DNA of 64,000 nucleotides from Zizania palustris (GCA_019279435.1 JAAALK010000285.1:33364238-33428237); one strand, 5' to 3'. Shown: positions 1-10,297, counted from the first letter of the stretch. The notes: a model not told the origin generated them from the sequence alone. Translations and numbers: made by a program.

Positions 1-170
1 AATATGATTCAATACATAGAGCAATTTTGCTATCAGAAGTTCCGATGGATCGGAAGTTCCGATGGTTGATCAAAAGTTTCAATATTGGTTTTTTAATCGA
101 TATAGAGAGCAATATTATAGCCGGAAGTTCTGATTTGGAATTATTAGTTCCGATCCAGTTCAGTCACTAT
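1..170. repeat. GGAAGTTCCGAT-type motif cluster (copia E related)
   Basis: Several copies of a short motif close to CGGAAGTTCCGAT occur here. The same motif is repeated many times in the LTR at 2880-3240, so this is probably LTR-derived sequence of the same copia family. The window edge prevents finding its start. Positions 171-475 show no recognisable coding sequence. Confidence 0.5.
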
Positions 171-475
171 TAGATTATTCGCCAGCTTTGTTTTGTTTAG
201 AATGTTGTGACTGGTATGATCTTGATAAATGTGATGTATGAGATGCATCAAGTGAATGTAAATTAAATATGGCCTGCATGTCATCATTATTTGTAGCTAA
301 GGCTGGTGTACATTTGTGACTTATGAGTCAAGAATTGATGATTCAGCTCATGTAACTAGTATATGTGCTATAGTGATAGACTAGTACAGTTCTTTGAGGC
401 CGAAAGCACACACTCAATGACGGAAGCCATGGAGATGGAGATCACCATGTGATGAGGGCCATGCTATGTCCTTGA

Positions 476-2011
476 TTGTCCTTGATTGCTTGTAAAGTTG
501 GTCAATGGTTCATGAATTGCAAAATGTACTTGGAAGAAATTTGGAAGAAGAAAGGAAGTAGGACTTTCACTTCTACTTCAAGTTTAAATGTTATTGAAAT
601 TAATCTTACTACTCGTCTGAAGTATTCATGGTTATTTTATACCGGGTCGATGATTCATACTTTCAAATTGTTGCAAAGATTGAGTAGGTCAAGAAAGTGT
701 GCACTAGGTGAACTAGATATTCATGTCGGCAATGGTGCAAAGGTTGCAGCATTGGCCGTCGACGTTTATTATTTGTCACTACCCTCAGGATTAGTTTTGG
801 AATTGAATAATTGTTATTATGTTCCAGCATTGGGTAGAAACATTATCTTTTCTTCATGTTTGGAGAAACAAGGTTATGAGTTCGTGATAAAGAACAAGTG
901 TTGTTCAGTATTCTTGAATAGTATGCTCTATGGTGTTTGTCCATAGGTGAATGGATTATACATTCTAAGTCTTGAAGATGCACACGTTTATAACATTAGT
1001 ACAAAGAAACAATGACTCAATGTTTGAATCCAACATACGTTTGGCATTGTCATTTGGGTCATATAAATGAGAAGCGCGTGCAGACGCTCCATAGTGATGG
1101 ACTTTTGGTATCATTTGATTTTAAATCATATGACACATGCGAGTCTTGCTTACTTGGCAAAATGACAAAGATGCCTTTCACTGGTCAAAGTGAGAGGGCG
1201 AATGAGCTATTGGCCATTGTACATATTGATGTATCTGGACCAATGAGCCATGTCGCAAGAGCTGGTTTTCAGTACTTTATCACTTTTACCTACGACTTTA
1301 GTAGATATGGTTGTTTACTTAATGAGGCATAAGTGGGAGTCCTTTGAAAATTTCAAGGAGTTCCAAAATGAAGTACAAAATCATATGGGCAAAACAATTA
1401 ATTTTCTACGATCTGATCATGGAGGTGAAAATTTGATCCATGAGTTTAGTGATCATCTGAAACATTATGAAATTGTTCCACAACTGACTCCACCCATAAC
1501 ACCCTAGTGGAATGGTGTGTCCGAGCGGAGAAACCACACCTTGTTGGACATGGTTCGGTTTATGATGAGTCATGCTAATCTTCCATTATCTTTTTGGGGA
1601 CTCGCTCAACTACCGCTTTCATGATAAATAGAGTTCCATCTAAGTATGTAGAGAAGACGCCTTATGACATGTGGTCTAGGAGGTGTCCCAGTTTATCTTT
1701 TCTAAATATTTAGGGTTGTGAGGCGTATGTCAAACATTTAACATCTGACAAGCTCACTCCTAAATCTCACAAGTGCTTCTTTGTGGGATATCCTAAAGAA
1801 ACCAAATGATACTACTTCTATAATAGAAAAGAGGGCAAAGTGTTTGTCACTCGGAATGGTGTATTACTTGAGAAAGAGTTTCTCTCAAAAGGGGTTAGTG
1901 GGAGAACGGTGCATCTTGAAGAGGTTTGAGAGCCATTGGAAAATGTGTATGTGGAAGATGTTAGTAGTGTCTATGCTAATGTACGAGGATAATTGTAATC
2001 TTCTTCCTTGA
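476..2011 (+). pseudogene. Decayed Ty1/copia pol (protease, GAG-pre-integrase, integrase)
   Basis: This is a broken copia polyprotein read in several frames. A protease-like stretch (WLFYTGSMIH, where a WxxDTG/S core is expected, so the catalytic Asp looks lost) lies at about 620-700. A GAG-pre-integrase/integrase zinc region follows at about 1030-1160 (WHCHLGHI, then CESCLLGK). The integrase core follows with HIDVSGPM, FLRSDHGGE and a stop-interrupted WNGVSERRN region at about 1505-1540. Stops and frameshifts separate the pieces, and recognisable coding ends near 2011 before any reverse transcriptase. It is a dead, internally deleted copy. The family (Tork/Angela-like rather than SIRE) is a guess. 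Confidence 0.8.
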
Positions 2012-2868
2012 ATAAATGTTGTTTACATTTAATTAATGAGTTTATGACTTGTTATGTGAGACAATTTGTTTTATAACGATATTGCTCAAAAGGATCTCTA
2101 ATATTATCATCATGTGGGACAATGATGATACATAAATTAGCATATCTGACTGATTGATGATCACGTTTCATAGATCATAGACATAGAGATGTTAAATCAG
2201 TGATGTAGACACATGTTGGTGAACATGGTGTTGGATAGACCCACTTGAGATATTACTAGGATTGTTATTGTAATGTGCCATTAGTTGTAATCTCAAATGG
2301 TGTACCTGCATAGTCCATAGACCTATGATCGTCATTTGATTCCAGAATGCATAGCAACACACTTAGATGCTTCCCAACGCTATTCCATAACAAGGTAGTA
2401 ATAAGGGTTGTTTTCAGGTGTGTTATGAAATATGTCTTGGGATGTGAGCGATCAAGATGGAATTTGCCCCTCCTAATAACGGAAGAGACGTTTGTGAGCC
2501 CCTCGAGGTAGTCAGATTGGAAAAGTGCATGGCCCTGCCACTATGACTAAAGAGTTAGTCATGATTTGAACTGTTACTTGATCGAGTGAAATGCTGAGCT
2601 ATCCAACAAGGGTGGCACGAATCTCGCCTTGTGCTTGACTAATGTCATGTGGCAAAGGGACTGGTGCATGAGTATATCAAGGTTCAACCAAAATTTGATT
2701 TTGTATGCTTTCAGGGGTCAATATGTGCTACTAGGTACTGCTATTGATCAGTGAGCCAAAAAAGGTTTCTGGTGAATAGCTGTTAGTGTATGAACCTATC
2801 GGGTCACACACTTAATTGGATAGATTAAGAAAACTGCAAAGAATTGGTTCTCTTGCAAGTGGGAGATT
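2012..2868 (+). other. Non-coding 3' internal region of copia E
   Basis: No open coding region is supported. About 2090-2740 is similar to the reverse complement of 17340-17865; both share, for example, the phrase TGTTGGATAGACCCACTTGA. It ends in a purine-rich tract (about 2858-2868, AAGTGGGAGAT) directly before the LTR start, as expected for a polypurine tract. Confidence 0.55.
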
Positions 2869-3355
2869 GAAGGAACAATGCCCAAGAAAATTCCGATTGG
2901 ATCGAAAGTTCCAATTTGGAATCAAAAGTTATGATTATTTTCTAAATTGAAAATAGAGTTCTCAAATCGGAAGGTTTGATATTGTATCGTAAGTTCCGAT
3001 AATTTATTGTTTACAAAACAAAGAGATCAAATCTGAAGTTCCGATATCGTATCGGAAGTTCCGATAATTTCTAATTTTGAGACAAAGAGTTAAAACCGTA
3101 AGTTCTGATGTGTGTTGTGAAAATTGCAATAATCGGATGTTCTGATAGGGCTATCGGAATTTCTGATGGTTCCTGGAATTACAGACGGAGTGTCCTGATT
3201 GAAAGTTCTGATCTGAGGATCGGAAGTTCTGATGTGGGCGGAACAGATTGGATCTGTTAGGCCCTAATGTGGATTGGTGCCAGAACTCTCACCTTTATAT
3301 AAATAGAAGAGGACAAGGTCTTGACAATGATATTATTCATAGTTTAGATCAGATC
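2869..3355 (+). repeat. Copia E 3' LTR, left portion
   Basis: The LTR starts TGAAGGAACAATG after a purine tract. It holds many copies of a CGGAAGTTCCGAT-like motif (2885-3235) and a TATA-like TTTATATAAATAG at about 3294-3306. It is interrupted at 3356 by gypsy-1 and continues at 15010. Joining the two parts and removing one target duplication gives an LTR of about 876 bp ending CCCCAACA at 15398. Confidence 0.65.
3351..3355. repeat. Target site duplication AGATC (left)
   Basis: AGATC directly precedes the gypsy-1 5' LTR and is repeated at 15005-15009 directly after the 3' LTR. This is a perfect 5-bp duplication as made by Ty3/gypsy integrases. Confidence 0.93.
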
Positions 3356-3850
3356 TGTTGGGGGAAAATATCTCATCTTCGGGGTTATTGCCGAAGCAGC
3401 ATAAAGACAGCCAATCAATTCGAAGGTTGTTCGAAGACCATCTTCGAAGATACCCAGAACCTCGTTCGAAGTCCGAAGACTAGCATTGGTTCGAAGTATA
3501 TCTTCGAACCAAAGCCTTCCAGGATCTTTTCTGCCAGCTAAGATGGAAGACTTATCTTCTATCCTATTAGATTAGTCTTTTACCATTTTAGCCCTATTAA
3601 GGAAACCGAATAGTTTCCTTAATGTCGGTTGTAATAGAGGGGTAAATAGGTCTTTTCCTTAATGTTTGGGCCTATAAATACCCCCCATTTCACCCTGTAA
3701 TGAGGACCGATTACAAGTGATACAATACACACTTTCGAACTATTCTAAGCTATTATCCTTTCGGAGGCTTAGAACAGTTTGCTTCGCAAACACTTCGTTT
3801 GTTAGTTTCTTTTCTACAGAAACCTGTTAGCGTAATCTTTTACGCCAACA
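3356..3850 (+). repeat. Gypsy-1 5' LTR (495 bp)
   Basis: Begins TGTTGGGGGAAAATATC and ends TTTTACGCCAACA. It carries many TTCGAAG motifs in its first third. The matching 3' LTR is 14510-15004 and I saw no difference between them. Confidence 0.95.
3671..3680 (+). promoter_or_regulatory. TATA box of gypsy-1 LTR promoter
   Basis: CCTATAAATACC sits in the second half of the LTR, about 240 bp before the gag start. The same motif is conserved in the LTRs of gypsy G (near 20749) and gypsy C (near 56931), and is the expected Pol II TATA element. Confidence 0.75.
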
Positions 3851-3870
3851 GTTGGCGCCGTCCGTGGGGA
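3851..3870 (+). other. Primer-binding site of gypsy-1
   Basis: TGGCGCCGTCCGTGGGGA follows the LTR after a short GT spacer. The first nine bases, TGGCGCCGT, fit the 3' end of plant tRNA-Asp; the rest matches less well, so the exact primer tRNA is uncertain. Gypsy C has the same sequence at 57101 onward. Confidence 0.7.
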
Positions 3871-3912
3871 ACTTAGTCCAAAAAACTTCGTTCTCTACCA
3901 ACTTCTTGCATC

Positions 3913-6900
3913 ATGCCTCCTAAGCGGAGCGCACCTCGCAATCCCACTCGGAGGTCCTCTCGGATCTCCGGAGAGATACCCTTCGACACAGTCGAAGTCG
4001 GAGGGTCTTCGACTATCCCTCCACCTCTAACTCCGCAAGGGGCTTTTATCCCTCGAGGATACGAAACCTCTCCACCAACCCCTTCTACACTCCGACCGCC
4101 CGGAGCCACTCTGCCACCCTCCATTCCGATTCGAACTGATCATACCAGTTCTCAAGACCCGGAAGGTCCTTCCGGAGGAGATGAAGATAGCCTTGGAGAC
4201 ATGGCCACTCAAATGGCCAATCTTCAAGCCGAGGTAGCGAGGTGGCGACAGGAGGCTGCGAACAGGCTTCGCCCTCAAGCCACCCCAGCTATCCCCGAGG
4301 TGCACGAAGACGACGATCTTGATTATCCCGAAGCCCCGGAGAACGCTTCTTACGACAATGAATCTCCGTTGCATCCTGAGCTTCAGAAGGTTCGCTTCGA
4401 TCCGAGGTTCAAAGCTTCGAAGCTTAGCAAGTATGCCGGAGACGAAGATCCCAGTGAGTTTGCGCGTTCTTATGCCCTAGGAATCGAGGCTAGTGGCGGA
4501 GACAGAGAAACTATGGCGAAGTGCTTCCCGTTAGCCCTTGAAGGAGTGGCGTTGAGATGGTTCTGGTCTTTAAAACCAGGATCAATCACGACATGGTTAC
4601 AGTTGAAGAAGAAGTTCATAAGTAACTTTCAGGGCACCTTCGTGCCCCCCATGTCGACAGGAAGCCTTTTCCAAGTGAAACAGCTCCCCGGAGAAACATT
4701 GAGGCAGTACTTCAAGCGCTTCGCTCACACGAAGTCGCAAATTCGGGGGCTGTCCACATCTTCGGTGGTTGATGCGGCTCGGGAAGGCGTCAGTCATAAA
4801 GGCCTTCTGGATAAATTGCATCGGAAGAGCATCACTACAGTATCACAGTTGATGTCGTACTTCGAGGAGTACTCGAAGTCGGAAGAAGGTTGGCTTCGGA
4901 GGACTACTGCTACTTCGACAGTGTTGACAGAAGTTAAAGCAGAGGCGAAGACTTCGGTTCAGCCGCAAGAACCAGTCCCTGAAGTGCAACATGATAGAAG
5001 AAGAGGGCAAAAGCACCCTCGTTCTGAAGTCTTAAACATTGCACCCCCGCAGAAAGTTACACCGAGAGTTCCACAGCCTGCGGGGAACAAGTCCGGCGGC
5101 TGGAGGCCACCAGGGAAGACGGCTGGTAAGGGCCAGCCCCTTTTTTGCTGTATTCATGGAGAGAATCGAAGCCATGCAACTGACACCTGCAAGGCTATTC
5201 TTACCCTTCGGGGAGAATACTTGGAGAGAACTTCGGGTCGAGGTAGTACCGACCGAAGTCCAGCGGCAGCAGTGCGCTCGGAGCCGGTCCAGGCTGTAGC
5301 GCGAATAGAAAATTTTGATGCTGCAAGGCATCCTCCGGTGGCCAATGTTATGCCACCTCCGAAGCAAGAAGAAGGGCAAGATAGAGGGAAGAGAGTAGTT
5401 CTCCCTATCTCCGGAGGAGGTACCCTCGGAAGCATGTCCAAGAGACAGCGAAGAGAGTACGTTCGAGAAGTAGGCCACATTGGGACTTCGTCATCTGCAG
5501 CTGCAATGCCGGAGTGGTCTCATGTTCCAATATCTTTCTCTGCGGAGGATGCAGCTGGTATCAAGTTCCCGCACGCAGATCCATTGGTTGTCACTGCTGA
5601 TATTGCAGGGACTGAAGTCCGAAGGGTGCTAATTGACGGAGGTAGCTCGGCAGATATCATATTTGTACAAGCCTTCGATCAGTTATGCATTTCCCGGAAG
5701 CATCTCCTCCCAGCGGCTCGTCCTCTGCAAGGCTTCGCAGGACCTCCGTTAGATGCACTTGGCCAGATAGGCCTGGAAGTAACCTTCGGAGAAGGTTTAC
5801 TAGCCCGAACTGAGGAAGTTATCTTTGATGTGGTAGATGCCCCGTATGCTTATAATGTTATCTTTGGGCGAGGCATGTTGAATCAGTTCGGAGCTGTGGC
5901 GCATCACAACTACTTGTGCATGAAGATGCCCACACAGTTAGGAGTTCTGACAATCTTCGGAGATCAAGCCATAGCCCGGAGAGCAGAATATGGTCATGGT
6001 CCTCCTCTTGATCCGAGGCAAGTAAACAATGTCCAAGATAATGGAGAAATTTTTTCAGCCTCCTCCGAAGCTTCGAAGAAGTCATTTCCAAGACCAAGTC
6101 CCGAAGGAGAGATTGCAACGAAGGTCATTGTCAAAGATGGTAAAGAATACACCTTTCAATTTGGTAAAGATTTACCTCCTGAAGTTGCAACTTCCTTGGA
6201 AAAGGTCGTAGAAGAAAATTTGGATGTCTTCGCTTGGTCTGACGAAGATATCACCGGAGTCGATCGGGATATTATTGAGCACAGCTTGCTTGTAAACCCG
6301 AGGGCCCGGCCTGCTCGACATGGGCTCCGGAAGATGTCCGCAGAAAGAGCTGCTCTAGCTAAGGACGAAGTTGAGAAACTGTTGAAGGCTGGGATTATCA
6401 GAGAAGTGGCCCATACAGAGTGGTTAGCCAACCCAGTCTTCGTCAGGAAGAAATCCTCCGGAAAGTGGCGCATGTGCATTGATTTCACATCATTGAATAA
6501 AGCGTGCCCACGTGACCCCTACCCCATGCCCCGAATTGATCAACTAGTTGACTCCACTGCAGGTTCGGAGTTACTAAGCTTCCTCGACGCGTATTCCGGC
6601 TATCATCAAATATGGTTAAAGCGCGAAGATGAAATCAAGACGAGCTTTGTAACTCCTTCGGGAGTCTTCTGCTATGTAAGAATGCCCTTCGGCCTAAGAA
6701 ATGCCGGGGCTACTTTTTCAAGATTAGTTGCTAAGGCTCTAGGTCATCAACTAGGTCGCAATGTGGAGGCCTATATGGATGATATTGTAATAAAGAGTGC
6801 TTTAAAGCACCAACATAGCCTAGACTTAGCAGAAACATTCAATAGCCTTCGGGCATGTGGGATCCGCCTTAACCCCGAAAAATGTATATTCGGAGCTAAG

Positions 6901-7680
6901 GCTGGAAAGTTGTTAGGGTACTTAGTTTCAAGTAGGGGAATTGAAGCTAGCCCTACTCAAATAACTGCGCTGCAGAAGATGGCTCCTCCCGAGAATGTAA
7001 AGCAAGTGCAAAAGCTGACCGGACGTCTAGCCGCACTTAGCAGGTTTTTATCAAGGTCTGCGGAGAGGAGCTTGCCAATCTTTAAAGCTTTGAAAGGGTC
7101 CGAAGATTTTGCATGGACACCGGAGTGTCAGAAAAGCTTCGAAGATATTAAAGATTATCTCAGCAATCTTGCTACACTTACGGTGCCTATTGCGGACGAA
7201 ACCCTACTTCTGTATCTTGCAGCCACAGGTTCAGCAGTCAGCGCAGTCCTTGTCAGAGAAGCTGATATCAATGGGAAGTTGGTCCAAAATCCTGTCTATT
7301 TTGTATCCGAAGCATTGTCAGGAGCGAAGACAAGATACTCCGAACTTGAGAAGTTCGTTTATGCTCTGATAATGGCTTCGAGGAAGCTAAGACATTATTT
7401 TTTAGCTCATAATGTAATTGTACCAACTTCGTATCCTTTAGGAGATATGCTCCGAAGCAAAGATTCCACTGGAAGAATTGGAAAGTGGGCAGTAGAACTA
7501 GCACCCTTCGGCATATCTTTCCTGGCAAGGACAGCCATCAAATCCCAAGTCCTAGCAGACTTCGTAGCAGAGTGGACTCCACCTGCGAAGTTGACTCCGG
7601 AGAAATCAGATGACGGAGTATGGACTATTACTCCGATGGGGCTTTTCAAGCATCCGGAGCAGGCATTGGGGCAGTATTAA
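3913..7680 (+). CDS. Gypsy-1 gag-pro-pol, first part (Gag, protease, RT, RNase H)
   Basis: A 1255-codon frame starting ATG at 3913, about 60 bp after the LTR. A gag domain lies at about residues 190-290 (RWFWSLKPGS, FKRFAHTKSQI). A zinc-knuckle-like CCIHGENRSHATDTC follows near 415. The aspartic protease core is near 575 (VLIDGGSSADI), where DGG replaces the usual DTG/DSG. The reverse transcriptase has FTSLNKACPRDPYPMP and YMDD at about 954-957. The RT-linked RNase H follows (LLYLAATGSAVSAVLV). The products assemble the particle and copy RNA to DNA. The reading frame is lost at about 7625, where one base is missing; codons after that are out of frame and stop at 7678. Pol continues in the next frame from 7620. 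Confidence 0.93.
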   Translation: MPPKRSAPRNPTRRSSRISGEIPFDTVEVGGSSTIPPPLTPQGAFIPRGYETSPPTPSTLRPPGATLPPSIPIRTDHTSSQDPEGPSGGDEDSLGDMATQMANLQAEVARWRQEAANRLRPQATPAIPEVHEDDDLDYPEAPENASYDNESPLHPELQKVRFDPRFKASKLSKYAGDEDPSEFARSYALGIEASGGDRETMAKCFPLALEGVALRWFWSLKPGSITTWLQLKKKFISNFQGTFVPPMSTGSLFQVKQLPGETLRQYFKRFAHTKSQIRGLSTSSVVDAAREGVSHKGLLDKLHRKSITTVSQLMSYFEEYSKSEEGWLRRTTATSTVLTEVKAEAKTSVQPQEPVPEVQHDRRRGQKHPRSEVLNIAPPQKVTPRVPQPAGNKSGGWRPPGKTAGKGQPLFCCIHGENRSHATDTCKAILTLRGEYLERTSGRGSTDRSPAAAVRSEPVQAVARIENFDAARHPPVANVMPPPKQEEGQDRGKRVVLPISGGGTLGSMSKRQRREYVREVGHIGTSSSAAAMPEWSHVPISFSAEDAAGIKFPHADPLVVTADIAGTEVRRVLIDGGSSADIIFVQAFDQLCISRKHLLPAARPLQGFAGPPLDALGQIGLEVTFGEGLLARTEEVIFDVVDAPYAYNVIFGRGMLNQFGAVAHHNYLCMKMPTQLGVLTIFGDQAIARRAEYGHGPPLDPRQVNNVQDNGEIFSASSEASKKSFPRPSPEGEIATKVIVKDGKEYTFQFGKDLPPEVATSLEKVVEENLDVFAWSDEDITGVDRDIIEHSLLVNPRARPARHGLRKMSAERAALAKDEVEKLLKAGIIREVAHTEWLANPVFVRKKSSGKWRMCIDFTSLNKACPRDPYPMPRIDQLVDSTAGSELLSFLDAYSGYHQIWLKREDEIKTSFVTPSGVFCYVRMPFGLRNAGATFSRLVAKALGHQLGRNVEAYMDDIVIKSALKHQHSLDLAETFNSLRACGIRLNPEKCIFGAKAGKLLGYLVSSRGIEASPTQITALQKMAPPENVKQVQKLTGRLAALSRFLSRSAERSLPIFKALKGSEDFAWTPECQKSFEDIKDYLSNLATLTVPIADETLLLYLAATGSAVSAVLVREADINGKLVQNPVYFVSEALSGAKTRYSELEKFVYALIMASRKLRHYFLAHNVIVPTSYPLGDMLRSKDSTGRIGKWAVELAPFGISFLARTAIKSQVLADFVAEWTPPAKLTPEKSDDGVWTITPMGLFKHPEQALGQY

Positions 7681-9308
7681 TTTCACCATCAGGTCAAAGA
7701 GCAATGTACTCCGCAAGACTCAACTTTAAGTCTACCAATAATATAGCGGAGTACGAAGGAATATTATTGGGACTCCGGAAAGCACGTGCTCTAGGGGCTA
7801 CAAGAATAATTATAAAAACAGATTCTCAGATAGTAGCAGGGCACGTAGACAAAAGTTTTCAAGTCCGACACCCACAGCTTGCAAAATATTTGGAAGAAAT
7901 TCGCAAGATCGAAGCACATTTCAAGGGTATTTCCATTCGGAGTATACCAAGAACTGAAAACGTGCAAGCGGACATTTTAGCGAAGGCTGCTGCCGGAGCT
8001 GTGGATGTGCCTGACGAAGCTTTCTATGAGGAGCTCAATATACCTTCGGTGCCACAAGTTACTTCTGCAGAGATTCTCTGCATTCCTAGTGCAGATTGGA
8101 AAGATTCAATCATAGAACTCTTGCAAGGAGGAACAAATTTGCCCGAAGAGCCCCAATTGTCAAGATTAAAGCTCAGAGCAAGAAATTATCAGCTAATCAA
8201 CGGTATATTATATAAGGCCGGAGTATGTTCCCCTCTACTCCGATGTATATCTCAAGCCGAAGGCCAAGAAATTCTTCGAGAAATTCACGAAGGCCTTTGT
8301 GGAAGTCATTTAGCCCCTAGAGCTCTGGCAGGAAAAACACTTCGCCAGGGGCTTTATTGGCCCACAATAACAGCTGATGCGGAGAGCTTGGTCCGCACTT
8401 GTCAAGGATGCCAGTGGATGGGTCGACGGAGTCATCGCCCACCAACAGCTCTTCAAGTCATTGCTCCGGTATGGCCTATGGCCAGATGGGGTATGGATCT
8501 AATTGGTCCCTTTCCGTTAGCAAAGGGAAATCTAAAGTTCGCAGTGGTAGCTATCGAATATTTTTCTAAGTGGGTCGAAGCAGAGCCCTTAACAGCTATC
8601 ACTTCGAATAATGTACAGAAATTCTTCTGGAAAAACATTATTTGCCGGTTCGGAGTGCCTAGATATCTCACAGTTGATAATGGAACACAGTTCGACGCAG
8701 AACCCTTCAGGAAGTTTTGCGAAGACCTAGGCATTCAACTATGTTTTGCTGCAGTGAGACATCCTCAGTCAAATGGAGCAGTTGAGCGAGCCAATGGAAA
8801 TATCTTATCAGGGCTAAATCGAAGAATAGTAGGATTATCAAAGGGACTGTGGACCGAAGAGCTTCCGAAGATTCTGTGGTCCATTCGGATTACGCAAACA
8901 AGGTCCACAGGTTTTACTCCGTTCAGACTACTATTCGGAGATGAAGCTATGACTCCAACGGAGCTCAAAGGAGGATCACTTCGCAGCACCGAACCAGACA
9001 TCGAAGAAGAAAGACAAGCTTCGTTAGATTTGTCAGAAGAGACAAGGCTTCGAGCTGTAGCTAATTTATCAAAGTATCATCAGCAGACGAAGACTTGGTA
9101 TGACCCGAAGGTTAAGCTCAGCGAGTTAAGACCGGGTCATCTTGTTCTACGAAGCATTATAGCACCAGGGAAGTTAGGCAATAAATGGGAAGGTCCATAT
9201 CTAATCGTCCGCTCGGGGCGCCCTGGTTCATTTAAATTAGCTAATTTAGAAGGTGAAGAGTTAGCACACACTTGGCATGCGGAGCACCTAAAGCGATACT
9301 TCGCATAA
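7620..9308 (+). CDS. Gypsy-1 pol, second part (second RNase H, integrase)
   Basis: This continues pol in another frame, so the listed start is only the frame limit, not a real initiation site. A second RNase H domain comes first (YSDGAFQASGAG, NIAEYEGILLGL, KTDSQIVAGH), the archaeal-like type that marks Tat elements. Integrase follows: a zinc region of HHCC type (REIHEGLCGSHLAPRA, then CQGCQWM), a catalytic core with WGMDLIGPF, VDNGTQFDA and NGAVERANGNI giving the D-D-E triad, and a C-terminal part with RPGHLVLRSI and KWEGPYLI. It ends with TAA at 9306-9308. The enzyme inserts the cDNA into the genome. No chromodomain is seen. Confidence 0.92.
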   Translation: MDYYSDGAFQASGAGIGAVLISPSGQRAMYSARLNFKSTNNIAEYEGILLGLRKARALGATRIIIKTDSQIVAGHVDKSFQVRHPQLAKYLEEIRKIEAHFKGISIRSIPRTENVQADILAKAAAGAVDVPDEAFYEELNIPSVPQVTSAEILCIPSADWKDSIIELLQGGTNLPEEPQLSRLKLRARNYQLINGILYKAGVCSPLLRCISQAEGQEILREIHEGLCGSHLAPRALAGKTLRQGLYWPTITADAESLVRTCQGCQWMGRRSHRPPTALQVIAPVWPMARWGMDLIGPFPLAKGNLKFAVVAIEYFSKWVEAEPLTAITSNNVQKFFWKNIICRFGVPRYLTVDNGTQFDAEPFRKFCEDLGIQLCFAAVRHPQSNGAVERANGNILSGLNRRIVGLSKGLWTEELPKILWSIRITQTRSTGFTPFRLLFGDEAMTPTELKGGSLRSTEPDIEEERQASLDLSEETRLRAVANLSKYHQQTKTWYDPKVKLSELRPGHLVLRSIIAPGKLGNKWEGPYLIVRSGRPGSFKLANLEGEELAHTWHAEHLKRYFA

Positions 9309-9500
9309 GGGCTCCTTGTAATTTGCTTGTAATCACCTCTAAATTAATAAAGCATACACCCGGTGGTTTAACCTTCCCCTTGACACTCCTAGTCTCCCGA
9401 GCGGACGCGCTGGGACGGAAGTCGATCGAGAGGGAAGTGTTATCAAGCTGGGAGGTATTTCCGGACTTCGTACCCATAAAGTCGAAGCCTCCGGTGTGGT
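9309..9500 (+). other. Gypsy-1 3' non-coding spacer
   Basis: This follows the pol stop. It is GC-moderate and holds no supported gene. It leads into the 60-bp tandem repeats. Confidence 0.6.
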
Positions 9501-9927
9501 GGCTGAAATCCATCCGGAGCCCAAGCTGATACCTTGTAGGCATCCGTAAAAGAGCCAATACCACATTCTACGGAGTCCAAGCTTCGGCTGGTAGACTTTC
9601 GTAAAAAGAGCCGAAGGTGGCCAAAATCTGCGGAGTCCAAGCTGCAGCTTGTCAGACTTCCGTAAAAGAGCCGAAGGTGGCCAAATTCTGCGAAGTCCAA
9701 GCTCCGGCTGGTAGACTTCTGCAAAAAAGAGCCCAAGTGGCCAAATTCTGCGAAGTCCAAGCTCCGGCTGGTAGACTTTTGCAAAAAAGAGCCCAAGTGG
9801 CCAAATTCTGCGAAGTCCAAGCTCCGGCTGGTAGACTTCTGCAAAAAATAGCCGAAGGTGGCTACAATTTCTGCGAAATCCAAGCTCCGGCTGGTAGATT
9901 TCTGCAAAAAACAGCCGAAGGTGGCTA
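9501..9927 (+). repeat. 60-bp tandem repeat in gypsy-1 3' region
   Basis: About six clear copies, starting at 9561, 9621, 9681, 9741, 9801 and about 9862, plus a degenerate one from 9501. The consensus unit runs CCAAATTCTGCGAAGTCCAA, then GCTCCGGCTGGTAGACTTCT, then GCAAAAAAGAGCC and a variable end. Copies 3 to 5 are nearly identical. Frames open across it on both strands only because 60 is a multiple of 3. Tandem repeats between pol and the 3' LTR are common in Tat-lineage elements. Confidence 0.95.
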
Positions 9928-10297
9928 AAGCAAAACAGCATTTAAGCCATGAGCTTCGAATGTCTGTTCATATAAGTTCAAAGTAACAATTTCTTAAGAC
10001 ACTAAAGTGTCCTCGAAGTTATCTTAATTGATTTCTTTCGTAAAGCAAACAAAGGTACCAAGTTACCATTCTTCTGACTACAAATAGTCGAAGACATTCC
10101 ATAAGATTTCAAAAGATCTTTAAAAAGACAGAGGGGCTCCGAACCCCCAAGAAAAAATTGTACTCCGAAGTTTTTTCTTTGCGCATAACCATCTTTGAAT
10201 ACAGTTCGAAGTTGCTTATACCCAAAGAGGGGCTAGTAATATGGAGACAATTTTAAATCGGCATTCATTATCGAAATAAATGTATTTACAGATTACA
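9928..10297 (+). other. Gypsy-1 spacer between repeats and antisense gene
   Basis: No gene is supported. It contains two GAGGGGCT tracts (near 10132 and 10226) that resemble the polypurine tract next to the 3' LTR. It probably includes the 3' untranslated region of the antisense gene. Confidence 0.5.

Noticed and set aside
9501..9927. CRISPR-like regular array
   Set aside because: Units are contiguous tandem repeats without unique spacers, in a plant retrotransposon.
9339..9941. 200- and 154-codon minus-strand frames with repeated SLDFAE-type sequence
   Set aside because: They are translations of the 60-bp tandem repeat; a period that is a multiple of three keeps all frames open.
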